From assembly GCA_009760855.2 (NCBI GenBank), contig WPIO01000018.1, positions 1,534,501 through 1,598,500 on the forward strand: a stretch of 64,000 nt of DNA, in the 5' to 3' direction. The DNA comes from Cristatella mucedo (Eukaryota > Bryozoa > Phylactolaemata > Cristatellidae). The notes beneath the pieces were generated by a model. It was not told the DNA's origin, ran no database searches, and saw only the letters and a list, made by a program, of their open reading frames with translations. Below are positions 1-12,777 of this stretch, in pieces; positions within the stretch are counted from its first letter, which is position 1, and each line of letters begins with the position of its first letter. A program made the position numbers and the translations under genes.

Positions 1-474
1 AGGTGTTAACTGTTATGAGATCTAAAGGGTAGACCACCTGTATTCACTCAAAGTTCTAAACAAACAATAACTGGTTAGGTTAACCGTGTGCGCCATCCAA
101 AAGCGATGCAATCCATTTGCGAGCTTCACAGCTTACTCTAAAGGTTAGCCTGCTCTCCATTACTGCTCCATATTTTGCAGTCTGTTCGCATCTTGCAATA
201 GCTGCAACAGCTGCAGCTGATGACGGTGAGACGATATACAACTTTCCATTCACTTCAGGAAAGCTACACCCTGAACAGCTACATGAGAGTTAGATATCCA
301 GGCAATCCATCATAGATTTCTGTTGAATCTCATTAAACTGCTCGCCAGCTTCATTTCTGGCTTTCAGTATAACTAACTGAATCTGAAGAGCCCATCTTAG
401 GCAGCCTGGGTTTGAGCTAAGGTTAAGATGCTCGCTCTTCACGGGGGTTCTTATCTGGTCAGAGCACCGTAGTG

Positions 475-503
475 TAATAATAATAATAATAATAATAATA
501 ATA
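475..503. repeat. (TAA)n microsatellite
   Basis: About nine TAA units. It abuts the 3' end of the minus-strand LINE copy that follows, so it is most likely that element's TTA-repeat tail read on the opposite strand. Confidence 0.85.
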
Positions 504-1565
504 TTAATGATGCAATTGATAAAGCGCCCTTAAATAAATCAATCTCTCTCTAGGCGCTTTACATTTGCTGCAAAGGGAAATTATATAAAATGGTGAGTAA
601 TATCATGCTTGATAAACGAACAAAATGAATAATATGGTTAGGGGTGACATGCAAAGGGTCAGCATGCAAATGTGGTTAGTGGCAGCATGCACAGTGTCAG
701 CACGCCTATGCACACGAAGGACGAATCGCAAGGACCCACTAAATGCTGTCCTAAATAGATGTGTTTTTAAGTTTTTTTTCCATTGTGGTCAGTTCAGGGG
801 ATGTCCTGACGCAGGTCGGGAGGGAGGTCCGGGCTTTGGAAGCATACGAACTAAATGCACGGTCTCCAAAGGATTTGAGGCTTGTACGAGGTATTGGTAG
901 ACTGTTGGATTCCGAAAAGCGGGTGGAACGATGCTTGGCCTGATGGGGGAGTATATCTGAGAGATAGGCTAGGGCCAAATAATGAAGTGGCCTAAAAGTG
1001 AGCGACAGAACCTTGAAGTCGATGCATTGCTTGACTGGGAGCCAGTGCAGGTCAGTGAGAAGTGGTGTAATGTGGCAACTGCAATGCTCACGACAGACAA
1101 GCCTAGCTGAGGAGTTTTGCTCCATCTGCAATCGCCTGATCGCACATGGTAGGCCAGTAAGCACTGAATTGCAGAAGTCGAGATGGAGGTCACGAAGGCA
1201 TGGACCAACTTTGACGTTGTATCCTTATCTAAACAAGACCGACGTTTAGCAATGTTATGAAGCTGAAAATAGGCAGATTCGACTTTGGAGTTGATATGGT
1301 CGTTTAACGAGAGGTCGCTTTGGAACATGGCACCTAGATTTCGAGCTGATTTAACAGGAGATATGCTGGCAGAATCAAGTTTGCGCGTCAGCCTTTCCAA
1401 TATGTGAATCACACTGGGTTTGCCCATAACTAACAAGTTAGTTTTATCATCGTTTAGTTTTAGAAAATTTGCTGCCTCCATATGCGGATGTCATCAATAC
1501 ATGCAGCAAGAGAGTTGAGAGAATTCGTGGTGCTCGAAGGATGGGAGGGATCAAAGCAAAGGTAC
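504..1565 (-). mobile_element. LINE family 1, 5'-truncated copy (RT C-terminal part and 3' UTR)
   Basis: Read on the minus strand, the segment 969-1481 encodes the region just after the reverse-transcriptase catalytic site of a CR1/L2-like non-LTR element (FLKLNDDKTNLLVMG, then SARNLGAMFQSDLSLNDHI and LDKDTTSKLVHAFV). It is followed by the C-terminal part (SFGDRAF near 800-900). Frameshifts and stops break it, so it is dead. Its 3' end carries the recurring AAGCGCC...GGCGCTTTATCAA motif at 515-560 and then the TTA tail. The copy is truncated at its 5' side near 1565. Confidence 0.88.
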
Positions 1566-2314
1566 AATTATTACAATACAAATAAAAGTATTATTATACA
1601 TTGCCCACTCTAAGCGGTGGTAATAGCCATGAAGGCCCTTCTGGCACAATATAGATGAGGCTGTTTCATCAGCTATCCTTAATATTGTACTTTAATTTAA
1701 GAGCAATGCATTCAAGCGAGTTTTTGCCCAAGTCGTTTTTTTTACTTTTTCACCGCATACAGTTAAAACGTATTAGATAACTGGTATTGGATCTATGTAT
1801 TTCCTAACTTTATTTAAAAAATACAATTTCATTAAAGTCTTCTGTGTTGAGTAACGATCATTTTACCTGCTCGTTCTAAATAAAGCTGTGATTGTAATAT
1901 CATCAACTACACCAGACACGTTTCCTTGCAAGCTGTAATGCTCACCTAGAACCAAGTATCTGCACTACACTGAGTTAAGCATCTCGTAAGACACTGACAT
2001 ACGAGTGAGGTAAAATAGACTGAAAGTGTTAAATCGATAGGTTGAGAGTGTAACTAAAAATTAAAACTAAAGCTGAAGTGCGTTTAACCTTATCAAGATA
2101 CAAAGCATAACATTCGTGCAAAAATAAATCTAAAAATTAGAGTTTTATAGACGTTTATTTGTATCTATGAATAATTGCAAGTCTCTGGGATCACATATGT
2201 AAGATCTCTAAAACCTTTGGGTTGCTAAGCGTGCATTGTAATGCATTGTAGAGTGATCCATCATGATAGAAACTGATTTAATCAAAGAACAGCAGTGGCT
2301 CCTGAAAGCTCAGT
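1566..2314. other. No gene seen; AT-rich spacer
   Basis: No open frame or recognised repeat was supported, apart from a short decayed trace near 1610-1650 that resembles the tail of SINE A (GGTGGTAATAGCC followed by AAGGCCCTTCTG). Confidence 0.5.
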
Positions 2315-2640
2315 AGAAATTATGCAGCAGCTTCAGCCCCATCGCGTCCTCTAGTCTCCAGTGGCCTATAAATTGGCTGCTCTATTCCATCAGACGGTTG
2401 GGACATGAATTTTGCTCTGAAGATCATTAACTGTGGAGAATCAGTTCTATTCCAATTCTTACATTTCAAAATCTTCTGTGCAATGCCATCTTCAGAGCAC
2501 TCATTTCCAGTAGTTCTGCCGTGCTAGTTCCATGAGAGCTTACTTACTTCCACGATAACTACTTACTTCATGACTGCCGGACTGACTCAGCGATGCTTCT
2601 TCCTTTCTTTTTGATATATAAACAATGGAGTTTATAAAGT
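2315..2640 (+). mobile_element. LINE family 2, decayed 3' fragment
   Basis: The order of sequence blocks matches the LINE family 2 copy read on the minus strand at 25.6-26.1 kb: the leucine/glutamine-rich CAGCAGCTTCAG block, AATTGGCTGCTCTATTCC, CTCTGAAGATCATTAACTGTGG, then the TACTTAC...CTGCC block. Heavily mutated and non-coding now. Confidence 0.6.
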
Positions 2641-4149
2641 ATGTAGACATGAATCCTCTTAGGCTTGAGTGAGATATGCAAAATCCCACAGCCTAAAAAC
2701 CACCCATTAATTGTTAAAGATTTGTTAACATTACATTACATTAAATTACATTGGAAATATTGCTTGTGTAAAGAGAAAAAGCTTGATTGGTCTGGTATTA
2801 ATATCTAAGGCTCTCAATTGGAAATATATCGTAGGGCTAGTTTAGCTTTGCATGTGAAAGCAAATTCCATTTGTTCTTGCGGAGAATTTGTCTTAAGCAG
2901 ATAAACAAATGTTTTCTTCTTATAATTGTCAGCATATTGGCATGCTTCTACTAAAAATGTAGAAAGTGTATACAAAGAGATTTAATTTCCTTTTGGAACA
3001 GTATAAATATCTACTAGTCCTTTTAATTGCATCTAATACATGTATTGTAATCCACTAAACGCCGAAGAAAGCCCGAAATACGCGAATTCATTAAGTGCAG
3101 ACACTACTTAGAGTCAATGCAATGAATCTCACGCTATCCCGTCATACATTGACAAGGCGAATGTTGGTACAGAATCAAGTAGAAAAATCCTCATTCAGTG
3201 ATTTTCCTTAATCTCCTTAGTTAGCTGCTACTGGCTTGGTCAAGGGTGGCTTTTAGACACATGCTAGTTCATCTTGCGATACAACCCTTGCAACTTCGCT
3301 CGCTATAGCTGCATCATGTCTACTGTAGTCAACTTTAGGAACTCTCATTAAACTCATGGTACATTTGGAATTTAATTAACCGGCTGAGAAGGTGCAGGTA
3401 ATGTCTAATGTTGGCTTGCAGAGTCAGAAATCCAGGACGCAGCAAAGATAAGTTTGCTGGAGATAAAAGAGGCTGAGAATGAGCAGCTGGAAGACTCCCT
3501 AGCAGAATAATGAGATAAATAGACGCCGGTGATTATTCGTAATTATTCGGTGACTGTGATGAAGGATTAAGAGATAGAAACCAAGTTGAAGTTTGGCCGC
3601 TGCGAGGAGCGTCTAGCCACTGGGTCACGAAGCTTAGGGAGTGTTTATTCGTAATTTACAAGTAACCATCGACCGAATCGGGAACTAGTGTGACTTGACG
3701 AGTATAGCATACATATTATACGTATAGCTAATTAGCTCTGTCAGAAAAAAAGCTTGCAGCTGTCGATTTAGCGGTATACTGAGCAGGAGGCATCAAAGCA
3801 GAATATGTAAGGGCTAGGTTTGCACTGGTTTGGAACACTTTTTGAGCTGCAACTTGGTTAGCAGCGAACCTCAGTTGCAGCACAGATTCGGAGGGCACGA
3901 AGCAAATAGAGTAGTGATTCTCGTGGCGACCAATCGTCAGTATATCCTTAGATAGTACAGTTCTGTAGTTGCCCACATTTACCCCAATAAGCCACTACCA
4001 CGCTGCGGTTCGGACGCTGTAAATATAGGTTAGGGAACTTATCTGCTTGAGATTAGAGTAGCACTTTTAATTTGAACATAGAAGAATTATGATCCACTCG
4101 TTGATAATAATCCCAACCGGCCTTAACTCAAACGAGCAGTAACTAAAGT
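2641..4149. other. No gene seen
   Basis: Only short chance open frames occur. The antisense 82-codon frame at 3728-3976 has no recognisable domain and no supporting splice signals, so it is not called. Confidence 0.45.
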
Positions 4150-4328
4150 AATAAATAAATACAGCTGATTTAACGGCCTCTTGTATAGCTACAGAAGAGC
4201 CTTTGGGGCTATCACCACCGCTTTCAATAGCGATAAAGGATCGCCCGTAGCAGGATTTGAAGCTACGCCCTCGAGGCTAAGGTCGTGAAAAGCAACCGCC
4301 TCACTTAGTGAACCATTACAGCTCACAA
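4150..4328 (-). mobile_element. SINE A (tRNA-derived), copy 1
   Basis: On the minus strand this reads as a tRNA-like head (block TGGTTCACTAAGTGAGGCGG as a box A relative, then a degenerate box B around 4255-4270). It is followed by the body block GGGCGATCCTTTATCGC..., a GGTGGTGATAGCC stretch and the AAGGCTCTTCTG end. The same architecture recurs at six other places in the window, which is what defines it as a SINE. Confidence 0.8.
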
Positions 4329-4689
4329 GCTTTGGCGGTAAGGTAACGGAATCAGCAATACATGAACTCGAACTCAATCAAAAGTTGAAAGCATACAACG
4401 TGCGACCTGGCTCGATCACGGAATACCCAGTGAGGCGATGCAATTTTTTTTTTAGTTGCATTGGCAGTGTAGCAATTCATCTGAAACAAACGGTAGGCAT
4501 GACGTCCAGTGGAGCTGCAAGAGTAATCGTTTTCTGAGCCACCTGTTTGGATTTGACAGAGATGTCAGGAAATTGCTTAATGTAGTTGCTAAAGTCCATG
4601 AACTATACATTAACGAAAGAAAGGCACCCTGGAGCCGCTTCGGTGGCCGAAACCACCAGCTCAGATGCCGCTTGTTGAGCTAGAACTGA

Positions 4690-7600
4690 GTACCCACTCG
4701 TTTGGTATTCCTGGCACTGTCTCAAGCCGCTAAGCAGGCTCCCCCACATGCATCACTGTGAATCTCTCTAACTTAGTGGCTATCAGGCCTGTTATAACTC
4801 CATCGGCCAGACTTAAAGCTGGCCTTTGGAATCCTCGATCAATGTGCAATAAACCTCTGGTAACAAGTGACCTTACTTCTGAAAATAATCTCAGCCTGCT
4901 CGCCCTAATTGAAACTTGGCTGAAATCGAATAACTGCCCGAAAATTAAAGGTGCTAACTTAACTAGTTTCTCGTTCTTTCGCACCCCTAGATTAAAAAAA
5001 ACTGGAGGTGGGGTTATTGTTATCGTGCGCTTGAAGTTCAACTTCAAGCCATTTGAAGTAACCTCGAAGCAGTCTTTTGAATCAGTGGTCTTGGTCTCAA
5101 CCGAAAAAGAGCCACTGACAGTGGCAGTAGTCTATCGCCAACCAGGTACCGAATCCTGTTTTATCTCAGATTTCTCTGATCTCATTTCGATTCTGTGTGC
5201 TAAAAATCAAACCTTCCTCGTTATGGGTGATGTCAAGGCTAACTTTAAATTTTTCTTCTCCTTCAGCACTGAATTTCATGCATTGTCAGACTCATTTTCT
5301 CTTGTGGCTCATGTGCATGGCCCATCTCACATCAAGGGTCACACACTCGACCGGATTTTCTCACATAACTGCAGTTTGTCATCACCAATTATTACCTAAT
5401 CCTGCTTACCTGACCACATGCAGATCTCATTCAATCTACAGTGTGTGTTTACCCCTCCTCTGAAATAACCTGTGAAAAGCGAAACCTCAAGATAGTTGAC
5501 ATCGATGCAGTCCGTGCGAGAATATCAGCTTCTCCTCTGCCGCTCAGTCATCCCTCCGATCTGCTATCATTGGAAGATAGCTGTAAGACGACACTAGCTG
5601 ACAAGCTCGACGAGTTTGAACCTTTGACTAATAACACTGTGCGCCCTCAGCCAGACTGCCTACGGTTTACCACAGCCAATAAACTAGCCAGGCCTACTCA
5701 GCACATGCTTGAAAAATCATACAAACGATCAGGACTGACTATCCATCGACAGGCATATGAAGACTACGGTAGGTCGTACCAATAAATCCTAGCAAAGAAC
5801 AAGTCTAGAATCTATAAAAACATTGTTAAACAACAGATGCACAATACAAAAATGTTGATGTCGACGATCAACCATCTCAACCGCTTCGAGATTAGCTCCT
5901 TACCTGATGATCCATGTGATGATCTAGCCGATTGCTTTTCTTGATTATTTGTGCAGAAGATTGAAAAGATCAGGGAGACCATTTCTGCGGTGACAACATC
6001 TCCACTAGAATGCTGTTCCCCGATTCATGGCTACACCTCAATGCCTACATTTAAGCAGGTCACTAATGATCTCGTCCTGAAGTTGATACCAATCCAAGAA
6101 GGCGACAAGTCCTTTGGACCCTATTCCCACTTTCCTGCTCCTTCGTTGCATTGATCTGCTGCTGCCATGCATAACTAACATCATTAATATATCATTTGCC
6201 TCATGTCATGTCCCGGCACCTTTCAAAAAAGCTGCAGTCAGGCCAATTCTCGAGAAAGCGACACTAGACAAAGAGAACCTGAGCAACTACCACACAGTCT
6301 GCCTCCTACCAATCCTATCTAAGACACTGGAACGGGTCATGGTGGACCAGCTGAACTTATATCTTAAAACTTCAAACCTTGCCAATAAGTTAAACTCTGG
6401 CTTTAGAGCTAATCGTTCCACTGAGCCGGCATTGCTTCAGGTGTACAACGACCTACGTAAAAATGCAGATATACGAAGAGTCTCTCTACTTGTTCTGCTC
6501 TATCTTTTGGCAGCTTTTGATACTATTGATCACAAAGTTCTTTTAGAGCACCTTTAATCTTGCCTGGGCATCACTGGCACTGATCTGCAATTGCTCAGGT
6601 GCTATCTCAGTGGGAGACTCCAGAGTGCTGACACGAATGGACAAAGATCATCAGAGGTACCTCTGAAATATGGGGTACCTCAGTGGTCCTTGCTAGTTTC
6701 CGTTCAGTACACGGTTTATACTCTCCCTCTTGCTGATGTGATTGCCAAGCACAATCTAGGCTTTCACTTGTATGCGGATGAAACTCAGTTGTACCTATGC
6801 TTCAATCCCTCGGAGCCTTCGAGACCTCGAATTCTCTCAACTCGCTGCATGTATTGATGACATCCACACAAGATTGGCAGCAAATTTTCTGAAACTAAAC
6901 GTTGATAAAAGTAACTTACTATTTATGGACGAACCCAGTGTGATTCGCAAATTGGAAAGGCTGACGCTCAAAATTGGCTCTGCCAGCCTATCCCCTGCTG
7001 AATTAGCTCAAAACCTAGGTGTCATGTTCCAAAGCGACATCTCGTTAGACGACCATATCAGCTTCAGAGTAAAATCTGCCTAATTCAGCTGTATGACGCT
7101 GCTAAAAATCGGGCTTGCTTAAATAAGGATGCTGCATCTAAATTGGTCCATGCATTTTTGGACATCCCTTCTTGACTTCTGTAACTCACTGCTTGCTGGC
7201 CTACTGGCGTGTGCAATCAGGCGATTACAGATGGTGCATAACTTTGCAGCTAGGCTTGTCTGTCGCGAGCGTCGATGGTGCCACACCGCACCACTTCTCG
7301 CCGACCTGCACTGGCTACCAGTCAAGCAACTGATTGACTTCAAGGTTTTGTCACTCACTTTTAGGTCGCTTCATTCTTTGGCTCAAGCCCGTCTCTCAGA
7401 TCTACTCCCCCACCAGGCCAAGCATCGTCCCACCAGTTTTTCGGAATCCAACAGTCTACCAATATCCGGTACGCAACCTAAATCCTTCGGAGACCGTGCA
7501 TTTAGTTCGTAGGCTCCCAAAGCTTGGAACTCCCTCCCGACTTGGATCAAAACATTCCCTGACTCGACCAAATTTAAAAAGAACTGAAAAACACCTATTT

Positions 7601-7860
7601 AGGACAACATTTTAATGGGTCCATGTCATTCGTTCTTCATTTGTTTATGCGTTCTGACACACAGTGCCTGTAGCCACCAACCACATTTGCATGCTGACCC
7701 TGTGCCTGTCACCCTTAACCATGTTATTCATGCTCATCAAGCATGACATTACTCACCATTCAATTGCATTTCCCTTTGCAGCAAATGTGAAGCGCATAGA
7801 AAGAGATTGAGCCCTGGCTCGACATACAACCGGGTTTGGTAATAGTGAGCACTTTGCTCT
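4690..7860 (+). mobile_element. LINE family 1, longest copy: endonuclease and reverse transcriptase, degenerate
   Basis: The most complete non-LTR retrotransposon in the window. An apurinic-type endonuclease domain lies at 4758-5397, with LALIETWL, VVYRQPG, a degraded GDFN motif (LVMGDVKANF) and a GHTLDRIF block. The reverse transcriptase follows in several frames over 6114-7083: LSNYHTVCLLPILSKTLERV, SGFRANRSTEPALLQVYNDL, AAFDTIDHKVLLEHL, and the catalytic-site region LYADETQLYL, in which the second aspartate of YADD is E. The C-terminal region with LVCRER and DLHWLPVKQLIDFKVLSL is at 7129-7512. The 3' UTR ends near 7810 with the AAGCGC motif. Stops and frameshifts break it into at least six pieces, so it cannot move by itself. 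The family is of CR1/L2 type; I cannot place it more precisely. Confidence 0.92.
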
Positions 7861-8519
7861 CAAGCTAACACCTAATGGGTCAAGTGAGTAAGGAATGTGT
7901 GGCACTAGTTAGCCTAAGTAATTAAGGCGGTTCATGACGTTGTACTTCCACTCATAATTTCCTGAAAGTAGTAGCACGTCAATTCTAACGTCGTTGTCTT
8001 CTTCATGGGGTCTCACTCGACCGTCAGACTAAAACGTTACGCGATAGAGTCCAACCAGTCGAGTGGAAGTAGTGTAATGAGCACTACCGCCGCAAGGCAT
8101 TTGGAACAGGCTTCGCTGGGCAGACAAAGTGGTATCGATCACAATCTGCGAGCAGACTAACTCCGAGCAGGTATCTGGTTGGCTGCTTGGGCTACTGCTG
8201 CTGCCTTGCCTTAACGTAAGAATGCTATTTCAATTATCTTTGATTTTGATAAGCTAAACATATCTCAGTATATAAGTTATGCACACATTGAATCAATTTT
8301 CGGTAAAGAAGGATGTGAAAAGTGTGATACTATTTATAGTATATCCTTAAATTAGGGCCTTAAACTTGGCACAGAGCAAAAGAAAAAGAGATAATGAGTA
8401 TGCTGATCTGGAATCTATTGTGAAGTATCTCAGCTTATAAATCCATAAACCACTAAGGCTAAGTCGGTGCTGAACTGGAGAATTTTTAAAGAACACTGAA
8501 TGCCTACGCGAGGTTTGGT
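7861..8519. other. No gene seen
   Basis: Spacer between a LINE 1 and a LINE 2 copy. No open frame, RNA gene or repeat was recognised. Confidence 0.45.
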
Positions 8520-9060
8520 AGGCGTGAGGTAGTCAAAAGACTAATTTGCATACAAAAAAGAGAAAGTGACAACCGTAGTTGAGTTAGTTGAAGATTGAAT
8601 GGCATGCAAGTAGCAGCTCAGGACGGCTAGAAAGGATGTGTCAAACTTGGTAGCAAGAGAGTATATGCCGTTGCATAAGAATTGTGGAAGCGAATTTCAT
8701 GGTACAGAACTTTCAAAGCAGAAGCTAATATGTATCAAGCCGTCTGTAGGAGTAGGAATAGAACAGCCAACTTCGTGTTCCAAGAAAACCTTGGGGCACG
8801 AGGAGTCTGAAACTGGTGCAGCACTTCAGGTAAGTACGAAGTAGCCAAGCTGTGGCAGGTCAGAGGTCAGAGACTATTACTCAGCCACCCCTGACCTACG
8901 GGAGCCATTGCAATACCTTGAGAAAAGGAGACACAAGCCTGAATTTCCAGTATGTATCTACTACTCCTGCATCCATATTCATCCCCAGCTGCAGAGGCCC
9001 AATCACATTTTAGGCAGCCGTGCCAAAACGGAATTATAGTAATGTCGATGCCTTTAAGGT
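8520..9060 (-). mobile_element. LINE family 2, decayed 3' part
   Basis: Matches the 25.6-26.3 kb LINE 2 copy block by block on the same strand: AAGTAGCAGCTCAGGACGGC, the CGTTGCATAAGAATTGTGGAAG block, GAACAGCCAAC, CTGAAACTGGTGCAGCA, then AGCTGCAGAGGCC. No intact frame remains. Confidence 0.75.
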
Positions 9061-9394
9061 ATGCATTTAGTTTATATGTTGCTGCTTTTTGATCATGATT
9101 TTTGCTTATTTTGCTTATGCTATATGGCTTTGGGGTCTTGACTAAAATTTTTCCTAAGAATGTGTAGAATTGTTCTGAGTTGGCACTGTTATGAGCAAGC
9201 TTTACTATGAAAAGCACCATACATCCGAGGTAAATATTAGCATAAATAAGAACACATTTCACCTTTTGAGGTTAAAGTTTTCTAAAGCTATTTATTTGCC
9301 GATATGTGCATGCCAGTAAGAAGAGTGTTGATGCCTGAGGGGGGCTCAAGACCTAAAGAGCTAGATCTAGCTACCCAGAGGGGACGTGAACAGA

Positions 9395-9472
9395 GTAAGC
9401 ATAAAAGCACACTTGATAGAGTGCCTGGAGAGAACTCAATCTCTTTCTAGGTGCTTTACATTTCCTGCTGGC
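9395..9472 (-). mobile_element. LINE family 1, short 3'-end fragment
   Basis: Only the terminal signature is left: CACTTGATAGAGTGCCTGGAGAGAACTCAATCTC and the AGGTGCTTTACATTT block seen at every LINE 1 3' end in the window. Confidence 0.7.
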
Positions 9473-10690
9473 TAGCTCTCTCAAGCCTTCCTGTGATTAG
9501 CTTCCTGGCAATAGCTGACGTTGCTAGAAGGATTCTCCTGACAAGCACACGTGCACACACAGACCAGTGCATGCTTGCATATGAGCCATGTTCGTATCAA
9601 TGCTGAATAGTTCGGAGGGAAGACCGATCGTTCGCACTCTCTAAACCAACGTTCAGTGTCAAATATCCGTGACACATAAAAGACCAGAGTCTGGCTATGA
9701 TTACTCTACCCATGTAGCATTGTGATTCCTTAAAGTCTGTGGACAGGCAGACGGAGTTCAGGAGCAGTAGCAGCTGATTGGGTATAACCTGTGGGTTTCT
9801 GCAACTAGCTTTTGCGGCCAGCAGCTGCACAGTTTAGTTCTTCGGTGCAGCCTCATCGTTCTAATGCAGTCAGACGATTAGTGAGGTCAACCAGATTTGT
9901 TTATTTATCAGCCCGTTAACGCGGTCAAAGCGATGTCTACACCAAAATAAAGGGCCAAAACTCACCTAATAATGCACGGGCGATGTCTCCACGACCAACT
10001 TGCCTGCTATATCGCAAAAATGATAGCTGTATAATTTTTATAGATCGGTCAGTTTGAACTATGTGGAGAGCATGAAAATTAAGCAACTGAAAAACCCCGA
10101 TTAGAAACAATGCAAAGTGGCAGACGTTCTACGCCTTCGCATCGAAATCCAAGATTTCAGAAACTACTGCAATACTCCACCGCGCCCAGTCAGCCTTGGA
10201 GTAGCGATTGTCGCTGTGTCGACGCCCGAGGATAATCTAATACTGAATAAGCAAGTGCTCGCAGATCTTTGGAAACCATTAGGCTAAGGCACTGCCGAAT
10301 ATGATCTTAAACAGCCTAATGAAAAGCGCTCCGTCAGAGTATAGCGAGTGGCTTCTTAACTTTTTTCGCATTGGCATATTTGTGCCTGCTGAAGAAAACG
10401 TAAATATTGAGCTCCGAGGAAGGGTTACACATATGCTGCGCACGCAAAAAACCCACAGCTGCTCAGTGCATTTGATCAGAAGATCTTCTGCTCCATAAAA
10501 AGGAAAAACTAGCACCGACTAGTCCAAGGCTGACGGTCTACAAAAGGCTCGTCAGCCTCAATAAATCACCACTGCCTAGCTGCCGCTAGCTGCGCGCAGC
10601 GGCTGCTATGTTTGGTTTACAGTTCGACTTCCTTCAAATACACCCAAGCAAGAGCTACGCAAAACATGAGAAAATGTGTTTGATAAAGGC
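9473..10690. other. No gene seen; spacer upstream of receptor gene 1
   Basis: No repeat or open frame with support. It could contain distal regulatory DNA for the receptor gene at 11584, but nothing specific is visible. Confidence 0.4.
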
Positions 10691-11583
10691 AAACAAACAG
10701 ACGAACGAACGTCGCGCTCTTTCGCGTTCGATTGAGTAAATCGTCAGACGCACAGCTCAATCAAAACCTCAATATTTTTGTCTCTGCGTCGCCACGCCGA
10801 GCATGCCCCTTCCCCACGCTCGCCAAGCGTCCGTCGAGAGTTGGGATCACTCTGTTCGCTTCCTAGCCGCGGCCGTTAATCGTTTGCAGTCAGCAAGTCA
10901 CTGCAAACATTGTCAATAATTGACGAGGTAGCAAAATCCGCCGTCTCCGAAGGCTGGCGGAGGGCGCGGTGGAGGCCGGCCGTGGCACGATCGCCCTCTC
11001 CCTCCCACATACCCGCCGCCCCACTGCTGACCAGCTTCCTCGATGGTTGTTCTGGCTATCGGTTCTGGGATGCATGCAATAGATCGGGCGCTCGAGCGTG
11101 CCGAAGAGGGACGCTTGCGTTCATACCGCCGAGCGATCATCTGTGATGGCGCTCTGTGCTAGCTGGATACGCCGGATGCAGCGCTCTGCACGATCGTGCA
11201 GAAGGCAGAGCCGGCAGCTACGGAGCTCGGATCCTCCGCGGTTCGTGTTAAGGTGGGCTGCGAACTTTCGGCCAGGCCATATTGTGGAATCGCAGATTGC
11301 TGACGTGGAGAAAACTCGCTGACAGCTCAATCAATGCAGCTGACGCAACTGAACTTGAAAGACATTGACTTTCGTCTTGCAAGTCATCTCGCTCGATACA
11401 CTTCCACCAGCACTTCGACCGCTGCAATCGGACGCCGACCCAGCAAAGCGCTGACTTCGGCTGCCTGCCGTTGCGGCTAGTGTTGTCGGGTTCGCCGAGT
11501 CGGACGAGCAGCGACACCGGGCCGGGCATCCACGCCACCGGCTCCACCTTCGGACCGACGACGCGCCGACATTTGCAGCCGCA

Positions 11584-12777
11584 ATGCCGGGACATTGGGG
11601 GCTGCAGATGCGCCGCACTAAAACGGCGCCATTGGAGCTCACCACGGCCGAAGGAGGAGGCGCCGCTCAGTTGCAGCAGCAGCAGCAGTCGCCGCCGCCG
11701 CCATACGGCGACGTCGGCGGTGGCTGTGACGACGCCGAAGCTGACCGCTCAGTAGGGCCAGAAGCAGCCGGCAGGGGAAGCCCCGGCGGCACGCACCGCC
11801 TCGGCTGGTCGGACGAAGGGCCCGTAATATCGTGTCCCTTCCACAAGACGCTCATCTTTAGCCTGACGGTGTTTGGACTGTTTTACCCGAAAAACTTCGG
11901 GGACATGTGGGGCAAGGTCAACACGCTGATGATGTTCTACTCTCCTGCGGTTGTTCTGATCGTCGCCTTCAACACGGCGCGCATGCTCGCGACAGCTTTC
12001 GACGCCGGCGACGACTACGCCGCCTTGTTCAACAAGATCAACTACGTCGCCTGGTTTCTGCTCTGCTCATTCAACATCGGCATGCACTACTACATGAGCT
12101 TCGCCAAGGGCGGCGTCCGGCGGTTCTACGAGAAAAAGAAAAAGTCGATCGGCCGCATGGCGCAGCTCGACATGATAGTGCCGTGCATGATAAAAGTGGA
12201 AGTCGTCTGCCTCGTCGTCGGCTGGTCTTTGGTAATAGCCAACACGGCTCTCGCTTGCCTGCGACTGTTCGACGCCGAGAGGTTCGACAGCGTACGGGCC
12301 CTGTGCCGCCTCGGACTGGGCAACAGCAGCACGACTCACGTCGAAGAGGAGGCGCTGCGCTACTTGATGGCCGCCGCGTTCGCCCTGGCGTCCGGCGCCT
12401 GGATATGGCCAGTCGTGTACATCGTGAACACGGCGCTGCACCTGAGCGCTTCGTACAAGTGCCTGAACAAGCGCATGCGTCGCCTGGTCTCGCACAGTCA
12501 AGCCGACTTCCTGAGAGACATCGGCAAATACAGACGCTTGCATCGCGGCATCACCGAGTGCGTGGAAGTGGCGGACTCCTTCTTTCAGTACACGATCGGC
12601 GTGCACGTCATCCTATACCTGCTCCTATCCATGATGGAGATCTACAACCTGGTTTTGTCCGACGCACTGCGCCAGAGCGACAACGCCGATCTGCTGGCCT
12701 CCTACATCATCTGGCTGGCGGCATCGCTGGTCATGCTCGCCGCCGAGTGCTACGCTTCTTCACTGGTCGCCCACAAC
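11584..12777 (+). CDS. Receptor gene 1, exon 1 (residues 1-398)
   Basis: The open frame starts at the first ATG of the frame and would run on to a stop at 12816. The coding part is taken to end at 12777, where AAC is followed by the strong donor GTGAGT. The paralogue's exon 1 ends at exactly the aligned position: 22 residues from the shared WL pair to the donor in both genes. The intron after it is phase 0. This exon encodes the N-terminal tail and segments 1-6, with blocks GLFYPKNF, FNTARML, VGWSLVIANTA, WIWPVVYIV and LLLSMMEIYNL that also occur in gene 2. A second in-frame ATG at codon 9 could serve as the start. Confidence 0.9.
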